Source: Portibacter marinus (GTDB lineage Bacteria; Bacteroidota; Bacteroidia; Chitinophagales; Saprospiraceae). Taken from it: a DNA stretch of 64,000 nt. Position 1 is the stretch's first letter. Each line of letters opens with the position of its first letter. The position numbers and the translations under genes were made by a program. Below, piece by piece: positions 17,066 to 25,625 of the stretch. The DNA lies in contig NZ_JAJNKB010000003.1 in NCBI RefSeq assembly GCF_021533195.1, positions 583,001 through 647,000 of the forward strand. The letters are read 5' to 3'. The notes below the pieces were generated by a model that had not been told where the DNA came from, made no database searches, and was given only the letters and a program-made list of their open reading frames with translations.

Positions 17066-17830
17066 TCATTGACCTAAAAAATTCTTAACCAAATTGATCA
17101 GTTCCTCCTTCTTATCTGCATGAACCCAATGTCCAGCGTCCTCAATGGTTTCGATTCTGGCTTTCGGAAATATTCTTGTTATCTCTTTGTAATCATCAGG
17201 CATAATGTAGTTTGAAAGTGCTCCCCTAATAAACAGCGCAGGCCCGCTATATTGACTATCAGCCTTCACGGCTTTGAGAATTTCAGGATAGTTTTCAATG
17301 ATCGATGGCAAGTTCATTTTCCACTGATATCCCCCTTCTTTTATTCGACCAATATTTTTAAGTAAAAACTGTCTAACCCCCCAATCTGTCAGCTTAAGGC
17401 TTAAGGCTTCATCGGCATCTGTTCTGGAATTCAATAAACTAACATCTACAGATTGTAATGCATCAAAAATATTATCATGCCCGGGCTCGTATTGCTTAGG
17501 ACCTATATCCACTACAATCAGATGGTCCACAATGTCCGGAAAACTCAAGGCCATTTCCATGGCCACTTTTCCACCCATGGAATGACCCATAACTGTAGCC
17601 TGGTGGATCCAATTATCTTCCATAAAGGAAAGCACATCACCGGCCATCAAAGGAATATTCCACTCATCACTATGGGGAGATTTACCGTGGTTTCTTAAGT
17701 CAACCAGAATTACCATATAATTCTCTGCCAATACCTTGGCCACAGACTGCCAGTTGTCTAACATGCCGAAAAGACCATGTAAAATGACAATGGGATCACC
17801 TTCACCTAAAATCTTATGATTGAGCTTCAT
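17066..17830 (-). CDS. Alpha/beta hydrolase (YbfF-like esterase)
   Basis: 254 residues. The oxyanion-hole motif LHGLFG (17-22) and the nucleophile elbow GHSMGG with S84 are present. A late His (DAGHWVHADK) completes the triad. The pattern HGLFGMLDNWQ and LVDLRNHGKSPH is that of YbfF-type esterases, which cleave short acyl esters or acyl-CoA in vitro. It begins one base after the nadB stop codon, so it is part of the leftward operon DUF4010 - nadB - hydrolase. Any role in NAD metabolism is not established. Confidence 0.85.
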   Translation of the reverse strand: MKLNHKILGEGDPIVILHGLFGMLDNWQSVAKVLAENYMVILVDLRNHGKSPHSDEWNIPLMAGDVLSFMEDNWIHQATVMGHSMGGKVAMEMALSFPDIVDHLIVVDIGPKQYEPGHDNIFDALQSVDVSLLNSRTDADEALSLKLTDWGVRQFLLKNIGRIKEGGYQWKMNLPSIIENYPEILKAVKADSQYSGPALFIRGALSNYIMPDDYKEITRIFPKARIETIEDAGHWVHADKKEELINLVKNFLGQ

Positions 17831-19432
17831 TTACATGGTTGTGGTTTCCAAATAGTTGAATTTTACAGGGTAGTCTGTATTATAATGCAGCCCTCTGCTT
17901 TCCTTCCGGCTTTGTGCCGATTTAGTGACTAAGTATCCAATGGTAATTAAATTGCGTAATTCACAAAGTTGGGGAGAAAGAATAGAAGAATTGTAAAGTT
18001 CCTCTGTCTCTTTGTATAGTAAATAAAGTCGGTCCATAGCTCGTTTGACTCTGACATCCGTCCTTACAATTCCCACATAACTAGACATGATTTCTTTAAG
18101 CTCTTTCCAACTTTGTGTGATCAAGACCATTTCTTTGGGTTCTGTGGTTCCCAATGCGTCCCATTCCGGTATTCCGACAGCATATTCCCTTGAATCAATC
18201 TCTACCACCAAATCCCGGGCAATACGATGTGCAAATACAAGTCCTTCCAATAAAGAATTTGAGGCCAATCTATTCGCACCATGAAGACCAGTACAGGTGC
18301 ACTCGCCGGCTGCATAAAGATTTGAAATCGATGTTCTTCCCATTTCATCTGTTTTGATCCCACCACACATGTAGTGGCAAGCTGGGACAACCGGAATAAA
18401 GTCTTTCATAGGATCAATGCCTATGCTTCGGCATTTTTCATAAATAGTGGGAAAGTGCGCTATAAATTTTTCCTTATCCAGGTGGGTACAATCTAAAAAC
18501 ACATAATCATCTCCTCTGACTTTCATCTCATTATCTATGGCCCTTGCCACAATATCTCTGGGTGCTAGAGAAAGCCGATCATCATATTTTTGCATGAACT
18601 CCTTGCCATCTTTGGTTCTCAGAATAGCACCAAATCCCCTCACTGCTTCAGATACCAGAAAATCTGGGTTCTCTCCCGCAGGATTGTATAAAGCTGTTGG
18701 ATGAAATTGGACGAACTCCATATTGGCAATTCTGCCTTTTGCCCTATAGAACATGGCAACACCATCTCCTGTTGCAATGGTTGGATTTGTTGTATTTCTA
18801 TAAATCTGGCCGGCACCTCCTGTAGCTAAAACCGTCATCTTCGCCTGCCATGTTTCTATATCCTTATTATCCTTATCCATCAGATATGCACCATAACATT
18901 CTATATCATCATTGAGCCTGGTAATGTTCCGACCTAAATGATGTTGGGTCAATAAATTGATCGCATAATAATGCTCAAGAATTCTGATGTTGTCGTAAGA
19001 ATCGGCTTTTTCATTGATCGCTCTTTGAATTTCAGCACCTGTCAAGTCCTTGTAATGAAGAATGCGATACTCCGAGTGTCCTCCTTCCATGCCCAAATCG
19101 TATTCTCCCTCTTTGTTTTTGTCAAATCTGGTCCCCCATTCAATAATCTCTTTCACTCTGACAGGCCCCTCTTCCACTACAATTCGTACGATCTCTTCAT
19201 CACAAAGGCCATCCCCGGCATCCAGGGTATCTGCAATGTGTTTTTCGTAAGAATCGACTTCCAGATCCCAAACTGCCGCCACTCCTCCCTGGGCATAGCG
19301 GGTATTGCTTTCCTCCTTTATGGTTTTGGTCACCACAGTAATGGATATATCCGATCTTTGCTCCGCAATTTTAATGGCAAGTGTCATACCGGCAACCCCA
19401 CCACCAATAATTAATACATCTGTTTTATACAC
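17831..19432 (-). CDS. nadB: L-aspartate oxidase
   Basis: This flavoenzyme oxidises L-aspartate to iminoaspartate, the first step of de novo NAD synthesis. 533 residues, as expected. The FAD-binding motif IIGGGVAGMTLA is at the N-terminus; RYAQGGVAAVWD, MGRTSISNLYAAGECTCTGLHGANRLASNSL (succinate dehydrogenase/aspartate oxidase signature) and HPTALYNP are visible. The EFVQFHPTALYN and GECT segments hold residues contacting the dicarboxylate. No nadA or nadC gene is in the window. It follows the DUF4010 gene by about 30 bp and precedes a hydrolase with no gap. Confidence 0.95.
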   Translation of the reverse strand: MYKTDVLIIGGGVAGMTLAIKIAEQRSDISITVVTKTIKEESNTRYAQGGVAAVWDLEVDSYEKHIADTLDAGDGLCDEEIVRIVVEEGPVRVKEIIEWGTRFDKNKEGEYDLGMEGGHSEYRILHYKDLTGAEIQRAINEKADSYDNIRILEHYYAINLLTQHHLGRNITRLNDDIECYGAYLMDKDNKDIETWQAKMTVLATGGAGQIYRNTTNPTIATGDGVAMFYRAKGRIANMEFVQFHPTALYNPAGENPDFLVSEAVRGFGAILRTKDGKEFMQKYDDRLSLAPRDIVARAIDNEMKVRGDDYVFLDCTHLDKEKFIAHFPTIYEKCRSIGIDPMKDFIPVVPACHYMCGGIKTDEMGRTSISNLYAAGECTCTGLHGANRLASNSLLEGLVFAHRIARDLVVEIDSREYAVGIPEWDALGTTEPKEMVLITQSWKELKEIMSSYVGIVRTDVRVKRAMDRLYLLYKETEELYNSSILSPQLCELRNLITIGYLVTKSAQSRKESRGLHYNTDYPVKFNYLETTTM

Positions 19433-19462
19433 GCACCTTTTTTAGTCAGCTAATATAAAATT

Positions 19463-20746
19463 TTAACCCCAAATTCCGCTCAGATTCCATGCTTCAGGCC
19501 ATAGCCATATGATCAGCAATCCAGCAATAATAGATACACCGAATGAAACACAAATCCAAATAAGAAGTTTTCTGGTTCCCAAAACACCGGCAATTATCCC
19601 TTTAAACAAAAGATTAGAAAGTGATGCGAGCAGGATGAGCTTCCAACCGGTATTGGTTGATAAATCTCCGGTTTTCATCAGTTGGGATAGAGATAAAGTA
19701 ATGGCATCTACATCCGTCAATCCACTGATCAGAGAAACGATATACAGGGCATTATTACCGAATTTATCCTTTGTAAAGGCCACGACCAGTAGAATAAAGG
19801 CATATAGTAGACCAAAGACCAGAGCACTTCTGAATTGAGCAGGATTATTGGGTTCGGGCATCTTATCCTCTTTTTTCTGCTCTTTGCTGATGAGGTAGAA
19901 CATAACGACGCATACGCCCACCATGAATATGAATTCTACAGCAAGAGGCAACAACAACATAGGTAATTGCTGCGGAATGACCACTGCAATCTCAATAATG
20001 ATTCTGACCAGAGCAATGGCAGATGCCACTGTGATGACGAAAGCGGCTATGTTCCCAATGTTCTCAGCATTGGTCGTTTTCCTGGCATAACTGACAGATG
20101 TGGCAGTGCTAGAAATTAATCCGCCTAATATTCCATTGGTGATGATACCCACTTTCTGACTCACAAACTTATAAATGAAGTAACCGATAACACTGATTCC
20201 TACGATCAATGTCACCATCATCCATATATTTCGAGGATTCAAAACGTCATAAGGCCCATAGGTTTGGTTGGGGAGAATGGGCAAGATCACCAATGAAATT
20301 CCTGCAAAAATCATGATTGCAGAAATATCTTTTTCCTTTAAGCCGTCTATAAAATGGTGAAGGTGTTCTTTAATATAAAGCAAGAACGCAAGAGATCCTC
20401 CTACCACAATTCCTACGACTCTGCTGCCTTCCACCAAATAGGCACTGATCGCAAAAATGAGCAGGGCGGCGACCTCTGTCGTCTGGCCTATATCCGCATC
20501 CTCTTGCTTTTTTAGCTTTATGTAATTGGCCATCAACAATAATCCGGTTACTGCAATAGCCATAAATGGTAATATATAATCATTCTCGAAGTCCCGCGTC
20601 AAAAAGCCTGATATTGCTCCCAGAATGGAGAGAATCGTAAAAGTTCTGACTCCAGCCATTTTACTCTCGACGCTTTCTCGCTGAACACCAACTAACAGAC
20701 CCAGGCCTAATGCTATTCCTAATGTGATCAGATCGTCGTAATTCAT
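19463..20746 (-). CDS. MgtC/SapB-type membrane protein with DUF4010
   Basis: 427 residues and about twelve hydrophobic segments. The first ~130 residues carry the MgtC/SapB pattern (LGLGLLVGVQRE, AGVRTFTILSILGAISG). The C-terminal half is the DUF4010 region, including the motif LISSTATSVSYARK and SGLTDVDAITLS. Family members are inner-membrane proteins of unsettled function, some linked to magnesium limitation. It is the first gene of the leftward operon ending in nadB and the hydrolase. The plus-strand start region of the next gene lies 100 bp upstream, so the gap holds both promoters. Confidence 0.88.
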   Translation of the reverse strand: MNYDDLITLGIALGLGLLVGVQRESVESKMAGVRTFTILSILGAISGFLTRDFENDYILPFMAIAVTGLLLMANYIKLKKQEDADIGQTTEVAALLIFAISAYLVEGSRVVGIVVGGSLAFLLYIKEHLHHFIDGLKEKDISAIMIFAGISLVILPILPNQTYGPYDVLNPRNIWMMVTLIVGISVIGYFIYKFVSQKVGIITNGILGGLISSTATSVSYARKTTNAENIGNIAAFVITVASAIALVRIIIEIAVVIPQQLPMLLLPLAVEFIFMVGVCVVMFYLISKEQKKEDKMPEPNNPAQFRSALVFGLLYAFILLVVAFTKDKFGNNALYIVSLISGLTDVDAITLSLSQLMKTGDLSTNTGWKLILLASLSNLLFKGIIAGVLGTRKLLIWICVSFGVSIIAGLLIIWLWPEAWNLSGIWG

Positions 20747-20845
20747 TTATGCTTTTTGGTTGATATTTGTTAAGCTTTTTACTTGTAAGTCAAAGTAAAT
20801 GTTTGATATACTTACTTATCGATAGGCTTTATATAATTTAGCTTT

Positions 20846-21961
20846 ATGAAAATAGTGGTGGTAGAACCATTTTATACGGAAAGCCATAAGAAGTGGTTGG
20901 ATGAATTGATAAAGCATTCCTCACATACGATTATACCATTGACTTTGACCGGTCTTTTTTGGAAGTGGAGAATGCATGGTGGAGCGGTGACTTTGGCCCG
21001 TACTTTTAAACAACTGGACTTAAGGCCTGACTTGATTGTATGTACGGATATGTTGGATGTCAATGTTTTCTGTGGTTTATTACGAAAAGAGTTAGAAGGT
21101 ATTCCCATCGCCCTGTATTTCCATGAGAATCAAATTTCTTACCCGTGGAGTCCAGCTGATCAAGACGTGCAGTTGGGCAGAGATCGGCACTACGGCTTTA
21201 TAAATTATACTTCGGCACTAGCTGTTGATCGTGTTTACTTTAATTCTCATTATCATTCAGAGACTTTTGTGAATGGCTTAGGTCAATTTTTGAATGGTTT
21301 TCCTGATCACCTTAATTTGGAAACGATGGATGAGATTGCTGGCAAATCAGAGGTGCTGAGTTTGGGAATGGATCTTAACAGCCTGGATTCAGTTGTACCT
21401 CCCGTTAAAACAAAATCAGCTATACCTATTATACTCTGGAATCACAGATGGGAATATGATAAAAATCCGGAGCAGTTTTTTAAGGCTTTGTTTAGACTCA
21501 AAGATGAAGGACACGTATTCAAATTGGTGGTGCTGGGACGCGAATATCCTAACAAACCGTCGATATTTGACCGTGCCAGGCGGAAATTAAAGGATCATAT
21601 ACTTCACTGGGGATATGTTGAATCTTCGGATGAGTATGCAGATTGGCTTTATAAGGCAGATATCTTACCGGTTACTTCTATCCAGGACTTCTTTGGCATT
21701 TCTGTAGTGGAAGCGATTTATTGTGGTTGTATTCCATTGCTACCAAATCGACTCGCCTACCCTGAGCATATTTCCGAGTCTGAAATGTTTTATGATACCG
21801 AAGTGGAATTCTATGAAAAATTGAAAGGGCTGGTAAACAGACACCCTTCGCACCCCAACCTTGACCTAGAAAAAATTAAAAGCTACGACTGGACTCACCA
21901 GATTCTTCTTTATGATGCTGCTTTTTCCAGGCTTTCTGCTAATTTTAGCGATAAGGAATGA
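20846..21961 (+). CDS. tRNA-queuosine alpha-mannosyltransferase-like glycosyltransferase (DUF3524)
   Basis: 371 residues. The N-terminal DUF3524 domain has EPFYTESHKKW and TLTGLFWKWRMHGGA, segments characteristic of the GTDC1/QTMAN family. The rest is a GT4-type glycosyltransferase core (ILWNHRWEYDKNPEQFFKA, VVLGREYPNKP, DFFGISVVEAIYCGCIPLLP). The animal homologue attaches mannose to queuosine in tRNA-Asp. Activity of the bacterial version is inferred from the family only. Its last four bases overlap the start of the following glycosyltransferase gene (ATGA), so the two are coupled. A PTPS/QueD-family gene lies elsewhere in the window but is not linked. Confidence 0.82.
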   Translation: MKIVVVEPFYTESHKKWLDELIKHSSHTIIPLTLTGLFWKWRMHGGAVTLARTFKQLDLRPDLIVCTDMLDVNVFCGLLRKELEGIPIALYFHENQISYPWSPADQDVQLGRDRHYGFINYTSALAVDRVYFNSHYHSETFVNGLGQFLNGFPDHLNLETMDEIAGKSEVLSLGMDLNSLDSVVPPVKTKSAIPIILWNHRWEYDKNPEQFFKALFRLKDEGHVFKLVVLGREYPNKPSIFDRARRKLKDHILHWGYVESSDEYADWLYKADILPVTSIQDFFGISVVEAIYCGCIPLLPNRLAYPEHISESEMFYDTEVEFYEKLKGLVNRHPSHPNLDLEKIKSYDWTHQILLYDAAFSRLSANFSDKE

Positions 21962-23043
21962 GAATTGCAGTTAATACAAGAATGTTATTGAAACACAGAA
22001 TGGAGGGCATCTGTCGCTACATTCACGAAACCACAAAACGGATGGTGCTGGCCCATCCTGAAGATGACTTTATTTTCTTTTTTGACCGTCCTTTTCATCC
22101 TTCATTTATTTATGGGCCTAATGTCACACCCGTCGTTTTACCACCACCTACCCGAGATCCCATTCTTTGGAAAATCTGGTTCGATTTTGTCATTCCAAGA
22201 GCGCTTAATAAGTACCAGGCTGATGTGTTTTTAAGTGGTGACACCTATATGAGTCTAAAAACCGATGTTCCAACAGTTATCGTTTCTCACGACATTGCCT
22301 ACCATCATTTTCCTGAACATTTGCCTAGAAGAGTTTTGAATTATTACCGCAATTATTTTCCCGAGTTTCACAAAAAAGCTGCTCACATTATTGCTGTATC
22401 AGAATTTACCAAACAAGACATCATTAAAGCTTATGGTTTAAATCCAGAGAAAATTACTGTTGCCCACAATGCAGCACCGCAAGGATTCCGACCATTTTCA
22501 AGTGAGGAAAAAAAACTAGTCCAAAAGCAATTCAGCAGAGGTAAACCCTTTTTCATTTATGTTGGAAGCCTACACCCTCGTAAAAACATTAAAAACCTGA
22601 TTCTCGGTTTCATCGAGTATAAGAGTCAGGGTGGTAAAGAAAATCTGATTCTTTTAGGAAGGAAGGCATGGAACTACTCAGAATTTGAGCAATTGATAGC
22701 TAGTAGGAATGACACTATTTGGTTGGATGGGAATCACATTGATCCCAGAGAGGTGCTTCCAGCAGCTGAAGCCCTGGTATACGTTTCGTTACATGAAGGG
22801 TTTGGTATTCCTATACTGGAAGGTATGTCAAGTGGTGTCCCTGTTATTACATCTGATGTGAGCAGTATGCCGGAGGTGGCGGGTAAAGCTGCCATTTTGG
22901 TAGACCCTTCCTCACCTCAAAGCATCCGTGATGGAATGACCAAAGTCAAATCATCGAACTTAGAAAGTGAGTCTGAAGTTCAATTGAAGCACTTTAGTTG
23001 GGATAAAAGTGCCTCTGTAATCTACAAAAGTCTAATCCTTTAA
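21958..23043 (+). CDS. Glycosyltransferase family 4 protein
   Basis: 361 residues. The donor-binding region shows FIYVGSLHPRKNIKNLILGF and LHEGFGIPILEGMSSGVPVITSDVSSMPEVAG, the E-x7-E type signature of GT4 retaining enzymes. The N-terminal domain has IVSHDIAYHHFPEHLPRR. It probably transfers a hexose from a nucleotide sugar to a polysaccharide, lipid or RNA acceptor. No other cell-envelope sugar genes are nearby, so its acceptor cannot be guessed. It overlaps the upstream DUF3524 gene by four bases, and its 3' end overlaps the convergent lipoprotein gene by about 12 bp. Confidence 0.88.
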   Translation: MRIAVNTRMLLKHRMEGICRYIHETTKRMVLAHPEDDFIFFFDRPFHPSFIYGPNVTPVVLPPPTRDPILWKIWFDFVIPRALNKYQADVFLSGDTYMSLKTDVPTVIVSHDIAYHHFPEHLPRRVLNYYRNYFPEFHKKAAHIIAVSEFTKQDIIKAYGLNPEKITVAHNAAPQGFRPFSSEEKKLVQKQFSRGKPFFIYVGSLHPRKNIKNLILGFIEYKSQGGKENLILLGRKAWNYSEFEQLIASRNDTIWLDGNHIDPREVLPAAEALVYVSLHEGFGIPILEGMSSGVPVITSDVSSMPEVAGKAAILVDPSSPQSIRDGMTKVKSSNLESESEVQLKHFSWDKSASVIYKSLIL

Positions 23044-23502
23044 TTGATCGACGATTTCTACGATTTTCTTAGTATAAGGAACCAGAAATTCTGGTAAGGC
23101 GTCCGTATCCGTATCTACCTGCCATTCATAGGTATCTGCGCCATCAAAATATTGCAGGTAGATAATATCCTGGTCGACACATCCTGGGCAGCCGAAGCTT
23201 TTGTCCATGTGGTTTTTGAGTTCTTGGGGAATTTCCTCAAAGGCAGTATATGCCAATTCATATTTAGAATCGCTTAAGGGATCCTCTTTGAAAAGTAGCT
23301 CTTCTCCGGGTACAAAGGTGGACATATTGTCTTCCAAAAGTTGAAGGTTATCAATTTTGAAAAGCGAAGTACAATTTCCCATGCAAAATCCATTGTAGAT
23401 CCCAAATATCAAGTAGTCGTTTTCTTCGAGTTTGAATTCGTCTTTAGTGCAAGAGAAAAGAATCAAACTGGCGAACAATAATATGGTTATATTTTTCATC
23501 AT
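23032..23502 (-). CDS. Hypothetical lipoprotein
   Basis: 156 residues from the ATG at 23502 (an alternative ATG lies at 23511 and another at 23499). The signal peptide ends in a lipobox (LILFSC). The mature protein has a CMGNC motif, and GCPGC further on, which could form disulfides or bind a metal. No known family is recognised. A single gene, convergent with the glycosyltransferase (12-bp overlap of the 3' ends). Confidence 0.65.
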   Translation of the reverse strand: MMKNITILLFASLILFSCTKDEFKLEENDYLIFGIYNGFCMGNCTSLFKIDNLQLLEDNMSTFVPGEELLFKEDPLSDSKYELAYTAFEEIPQELKNHMDKSFGCPGCVDQDIIYLQYFDGADTYEWQVDTDTDALPEFLVPYTKKIVEIVDQLKD

Positions 23503-23605
23503 CGATGGCATCTTCTACACTATAAGACGAATGGGAAATGAATTTCGTTGGCTGAGTCCAGTATTTTTAAATGAATAGGTGGGTTTGAATACGCTTGATA
23601 TTCTG

Positions 23606-23636
23606 CTGGCAAATGAAAATTGCCAGTCCCAAAGCA
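23606..23636 (-). repeat. Dispersed palindromic repeat, copy 2
   Basis: Read on the minus strand this 31-bp element starts TGCTTTGGGACTGGCAA and ends ATTTGCCAG. It differs from the copy at 12264-12295 by a few substitutions and one missing base, and forms a 7-bp stem. It sits at the 3' side of lgt, as copy 1 sits at the 3' side of the helicase. Confidence 0.55.
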
Positions 23637-23667
23637 GTTTTACTATACCCCAGAAGCACTTTAACAA

Positions 23668-24909
23668 TCAACCTTCATCCTCTGCTTCTTTGCGCCATCC
23701 ATACTTCCACAAATAAATAAGCCCTGCCACTCCAATTACAAACAATCCGAGTGCGATAAACTGCGACATTGACCACGTCACTCCTAAAATCGCGTAGTGT
23801 TCATTGACCCTGATCCCCTCTATCAAAAAGCGTTCTAATCCATTGAAAATCAAATACACAAAGAACAACATGCCCGCAATTTTCAATCGTTTTCTCAATA
23901 CCCACAGCACGATGAAAATCAAGCCAGATAAAAATGCCTCATACAACGGTGTGGGATAGACAGCTTCAGCTAACCTTGTGCAATGTTCAGGGGTTCCACC
24001 ATCTGCAGCAACCAGCCCGCCACAATTCGGAATGGTTTCTCCTCCATAAAAGTAATCTCCTGTCTGAGGATCTGATGTCATACTATTAATCACATTATGA
24101 GGGTAAGCATATTCCCAGGCCCAGTCCGGTAAAAAAAACCAGGCTGGTTTTGATAATTCATTGACCACACCCCAATCTCCGTCTCCTGATAAATGGCATC
24201 CTAAGCGCCCCACGGCATAGCCTATAATCAAGGAAGGTGCCACAGCATCCATCATTAAAATAGGCTTTATTCCCAGCCGTTTGACATACCAGTACACCAC
24301 CATAAAAGCTAATATCAAACCACCATAAATGGTTAATCCCGAACCTCCGAAGAGTTGGCCAATAGGGTCTTGTAGAAAATCATTGAAATTCTCAAAAACA
24401 GAGAATAGCCTCGCTCCTATTATTCCGGAAACCGCGGCAACAATTGTAATATCAGGAACCCGTTCATGAGGCATGACTATTTTTTGAATCACCTTGGGTT
24501 CCGCCAGTTTTGAACGAGATAATTCGTAGTATCTCCAGGCCACAAATATGATCAGACCGACAGTCCCACCCCATAAATTTCCAGCGGTAGAAATAATAAC
24601 ACCAGCAGCATCCGCTTTGAACATTTCAAAATTTCCAAAGATGAAAACCAATTTGAATCCCACCAGAAACCCTATGATGGAACTTATGATCAAAGGCCTC
24701 AGCCTGGGTCCCCTGCCTATCACTTCCTTTTGTAGAATACCCTCTAATAAACCTTGATGCTCATACCGTCTGAATTCCAGATAAAGCACATATCCCGCAG
24801 CAATAACAGCCAACATTAGAAACAGGCCAAAGGTCTGTATGATGGAAAAGGCATTATCTACAGAAGTGCCAAATATGGCATTGAGGATATAGGATAAGTC
24901 TGGAAACAT
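23668..24909 (-). CDS. lgt: Phosphatidylglycerol:prolipoprotein diacylglyceryl transferase
   Basis: This inner-membrane enzyme transfers diacylglycerol to the lipobox cysteine of prolipoproteins. 413 residues, longer than the ~290 of E. coli. Conserved parts are visible: YGGLILAFMVVY, the signature-like AVGRLGCHLSGDGDWG (YAVGR preceding), YPTPLYEAF and ERFLIEGIRVNE. The extra length comes from ~140 N-terminal residues with three membrane segments and an inserted loop rich in Asn, Gly and Cys (ETIPNCGGLVAADGG), a form common in Bacteroidota. The several lipoproteins in the window would be its substrates. It ends near a palindromic repeat. Confidence 0.9.
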   Translation of the reverse strand: MFPDLSYILNAIFGTSVDNAFSIIQTFGLFLMLAVIAAGYVLYLEFRRYEHQGLLEGILQKEVIGRGPRLRPLIISSIIGFLVGFKLVFIFGNFEMFKADAAGVIISTAGNLWGGTVGLIIFVAWRYYELSRSKLAEPKVIQKIVMPHERVPDITIVAAVSGIIGARLFSVFENFNDFLQDPIGQLFGGSGLTIYGGLILAFMVVYWYVKRLGIKPILMMDAVAPSLIIGYAVGRLGCHLSGDGDWGVVNELSKPAWFFLPDWAWEYAYPHNVINSMTSDPQTGDYFYGGETIPNCGGLVAADGGTPEHCTRLAEAVYPTPLYEAFLSGLIFIVLWVLRKRLKIAGMLFFVYLIFNGLERFLIEGIRVNEHYAILGVTWSMSQFIALGLFVIGVAGLIYLWKYGWRKEAEDEG

Positions 24910-25058
24910 GAAACAAATTGATTATCTTAGATGTAAAAGTAGCAATTGCCTGACATTTGTGGCACAGATTGTGCCGCACTTATAGGTGTATTCTGAAAAT
25001 TGTTCGTCCTATGTTTAGCACCTTTTCCCTAGATTGTTGTGTTAGCTAAACTGTATTT

Positions 25059-25622
25059 ATGAAAAAAATTGTCGCTTTACTACTATTTCTTGCCAGTGCG
25101 ACTTTGATGTCAGCTCAAGGGGGTGCGCAAATATTCACAGGCATTACCACACTTACCAATACCAGTACGGCAATCACCAGAAAAGGTGAATTTCATTCAG
25201 GATTTACTGTGGGTATTCAATCAAGGTTAAAAGATGGAACTTTTGTTGCCGGTCCGGGACTCAAATATACGCGGTTCAATATGGTGTCGTCCAATGAGGC
25301 TGGGTTCTACAAGAAGGAAGAAAACTACCACCTGCTCTCTGTTCCATTTAATATTGGCCTGGAGTATAGATTGACATACATTTTAAAACTTCGAATGTAT
25401 ACTGGTGCCGATGCGCATTATTTCTATAAGATAGATGAAAACGATCGATCGATCAACTTAGATTATGTTAATGATTACTTTTTCGGTGCACATGCAGGAA
25501 TAGGCATCGATTTGTATTGGGTGACCTTTGATGCCAAATATGAATATGGACTATCTAATGCGCATAAAATGGATCGTTCTAAGTACAATGCCCTCAATTT
25601 TAACGTTGGAATTTTCTTTTAA
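25059..25622 (+). CDS. Outer-membrane beta-barrel protein
   Basis: 187 residues. The signal peptide (MKKIVALLLFLASATLMSAQG) is followed by alternating hydrophobic strands, typical of a small eight-stranded OmpA/OmpW-like barrel (PorT/OMP_b-brl family type): FTVGIQSRLKDGTFVAGPGLKYTRF, YRLTYILKLRMYTGADAHYFY, HAGIGIDLYWVTFDAKYEYGL. The C-terminal residue is Phe (VGIFF), as usual for barrel insertion. No specific function is assigned. It is convergent with the D-amino-acid dehydrogenase gene. Confidence 0.75.
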   Translation: MKKIVALLLFLASATLMSAQGGAQIFTGITTLTNTSTAITRKGEFHSGFTVGIQSRLKDGTFVAGPGLKYTRFNMVSSNEAGFYKKEENYHLLSVPFNIGLEYRLTYILKLRMYTGADAHYFYKIDENDRSINLDYVNDYFFGAHAGIGIDLYWVTFDAKYEYGLSNAHKMDRSKYNALNFNVGIFF

Positions 25623-25625
25623 TTC

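Noticed and set aside
18971-19414. 147-codon plus-strand frame inside nadB
   Set aside because: It lies wholly antisense to a well-conserved nadB gene and is a shadow frame.
24961-24975. GGCACA-gat-TGTGCC hairpin upstream of lgt
   Set aside because: Short stem with a 3-nt loop, no T tract and no clear position relative to a promoter; too weak to list.
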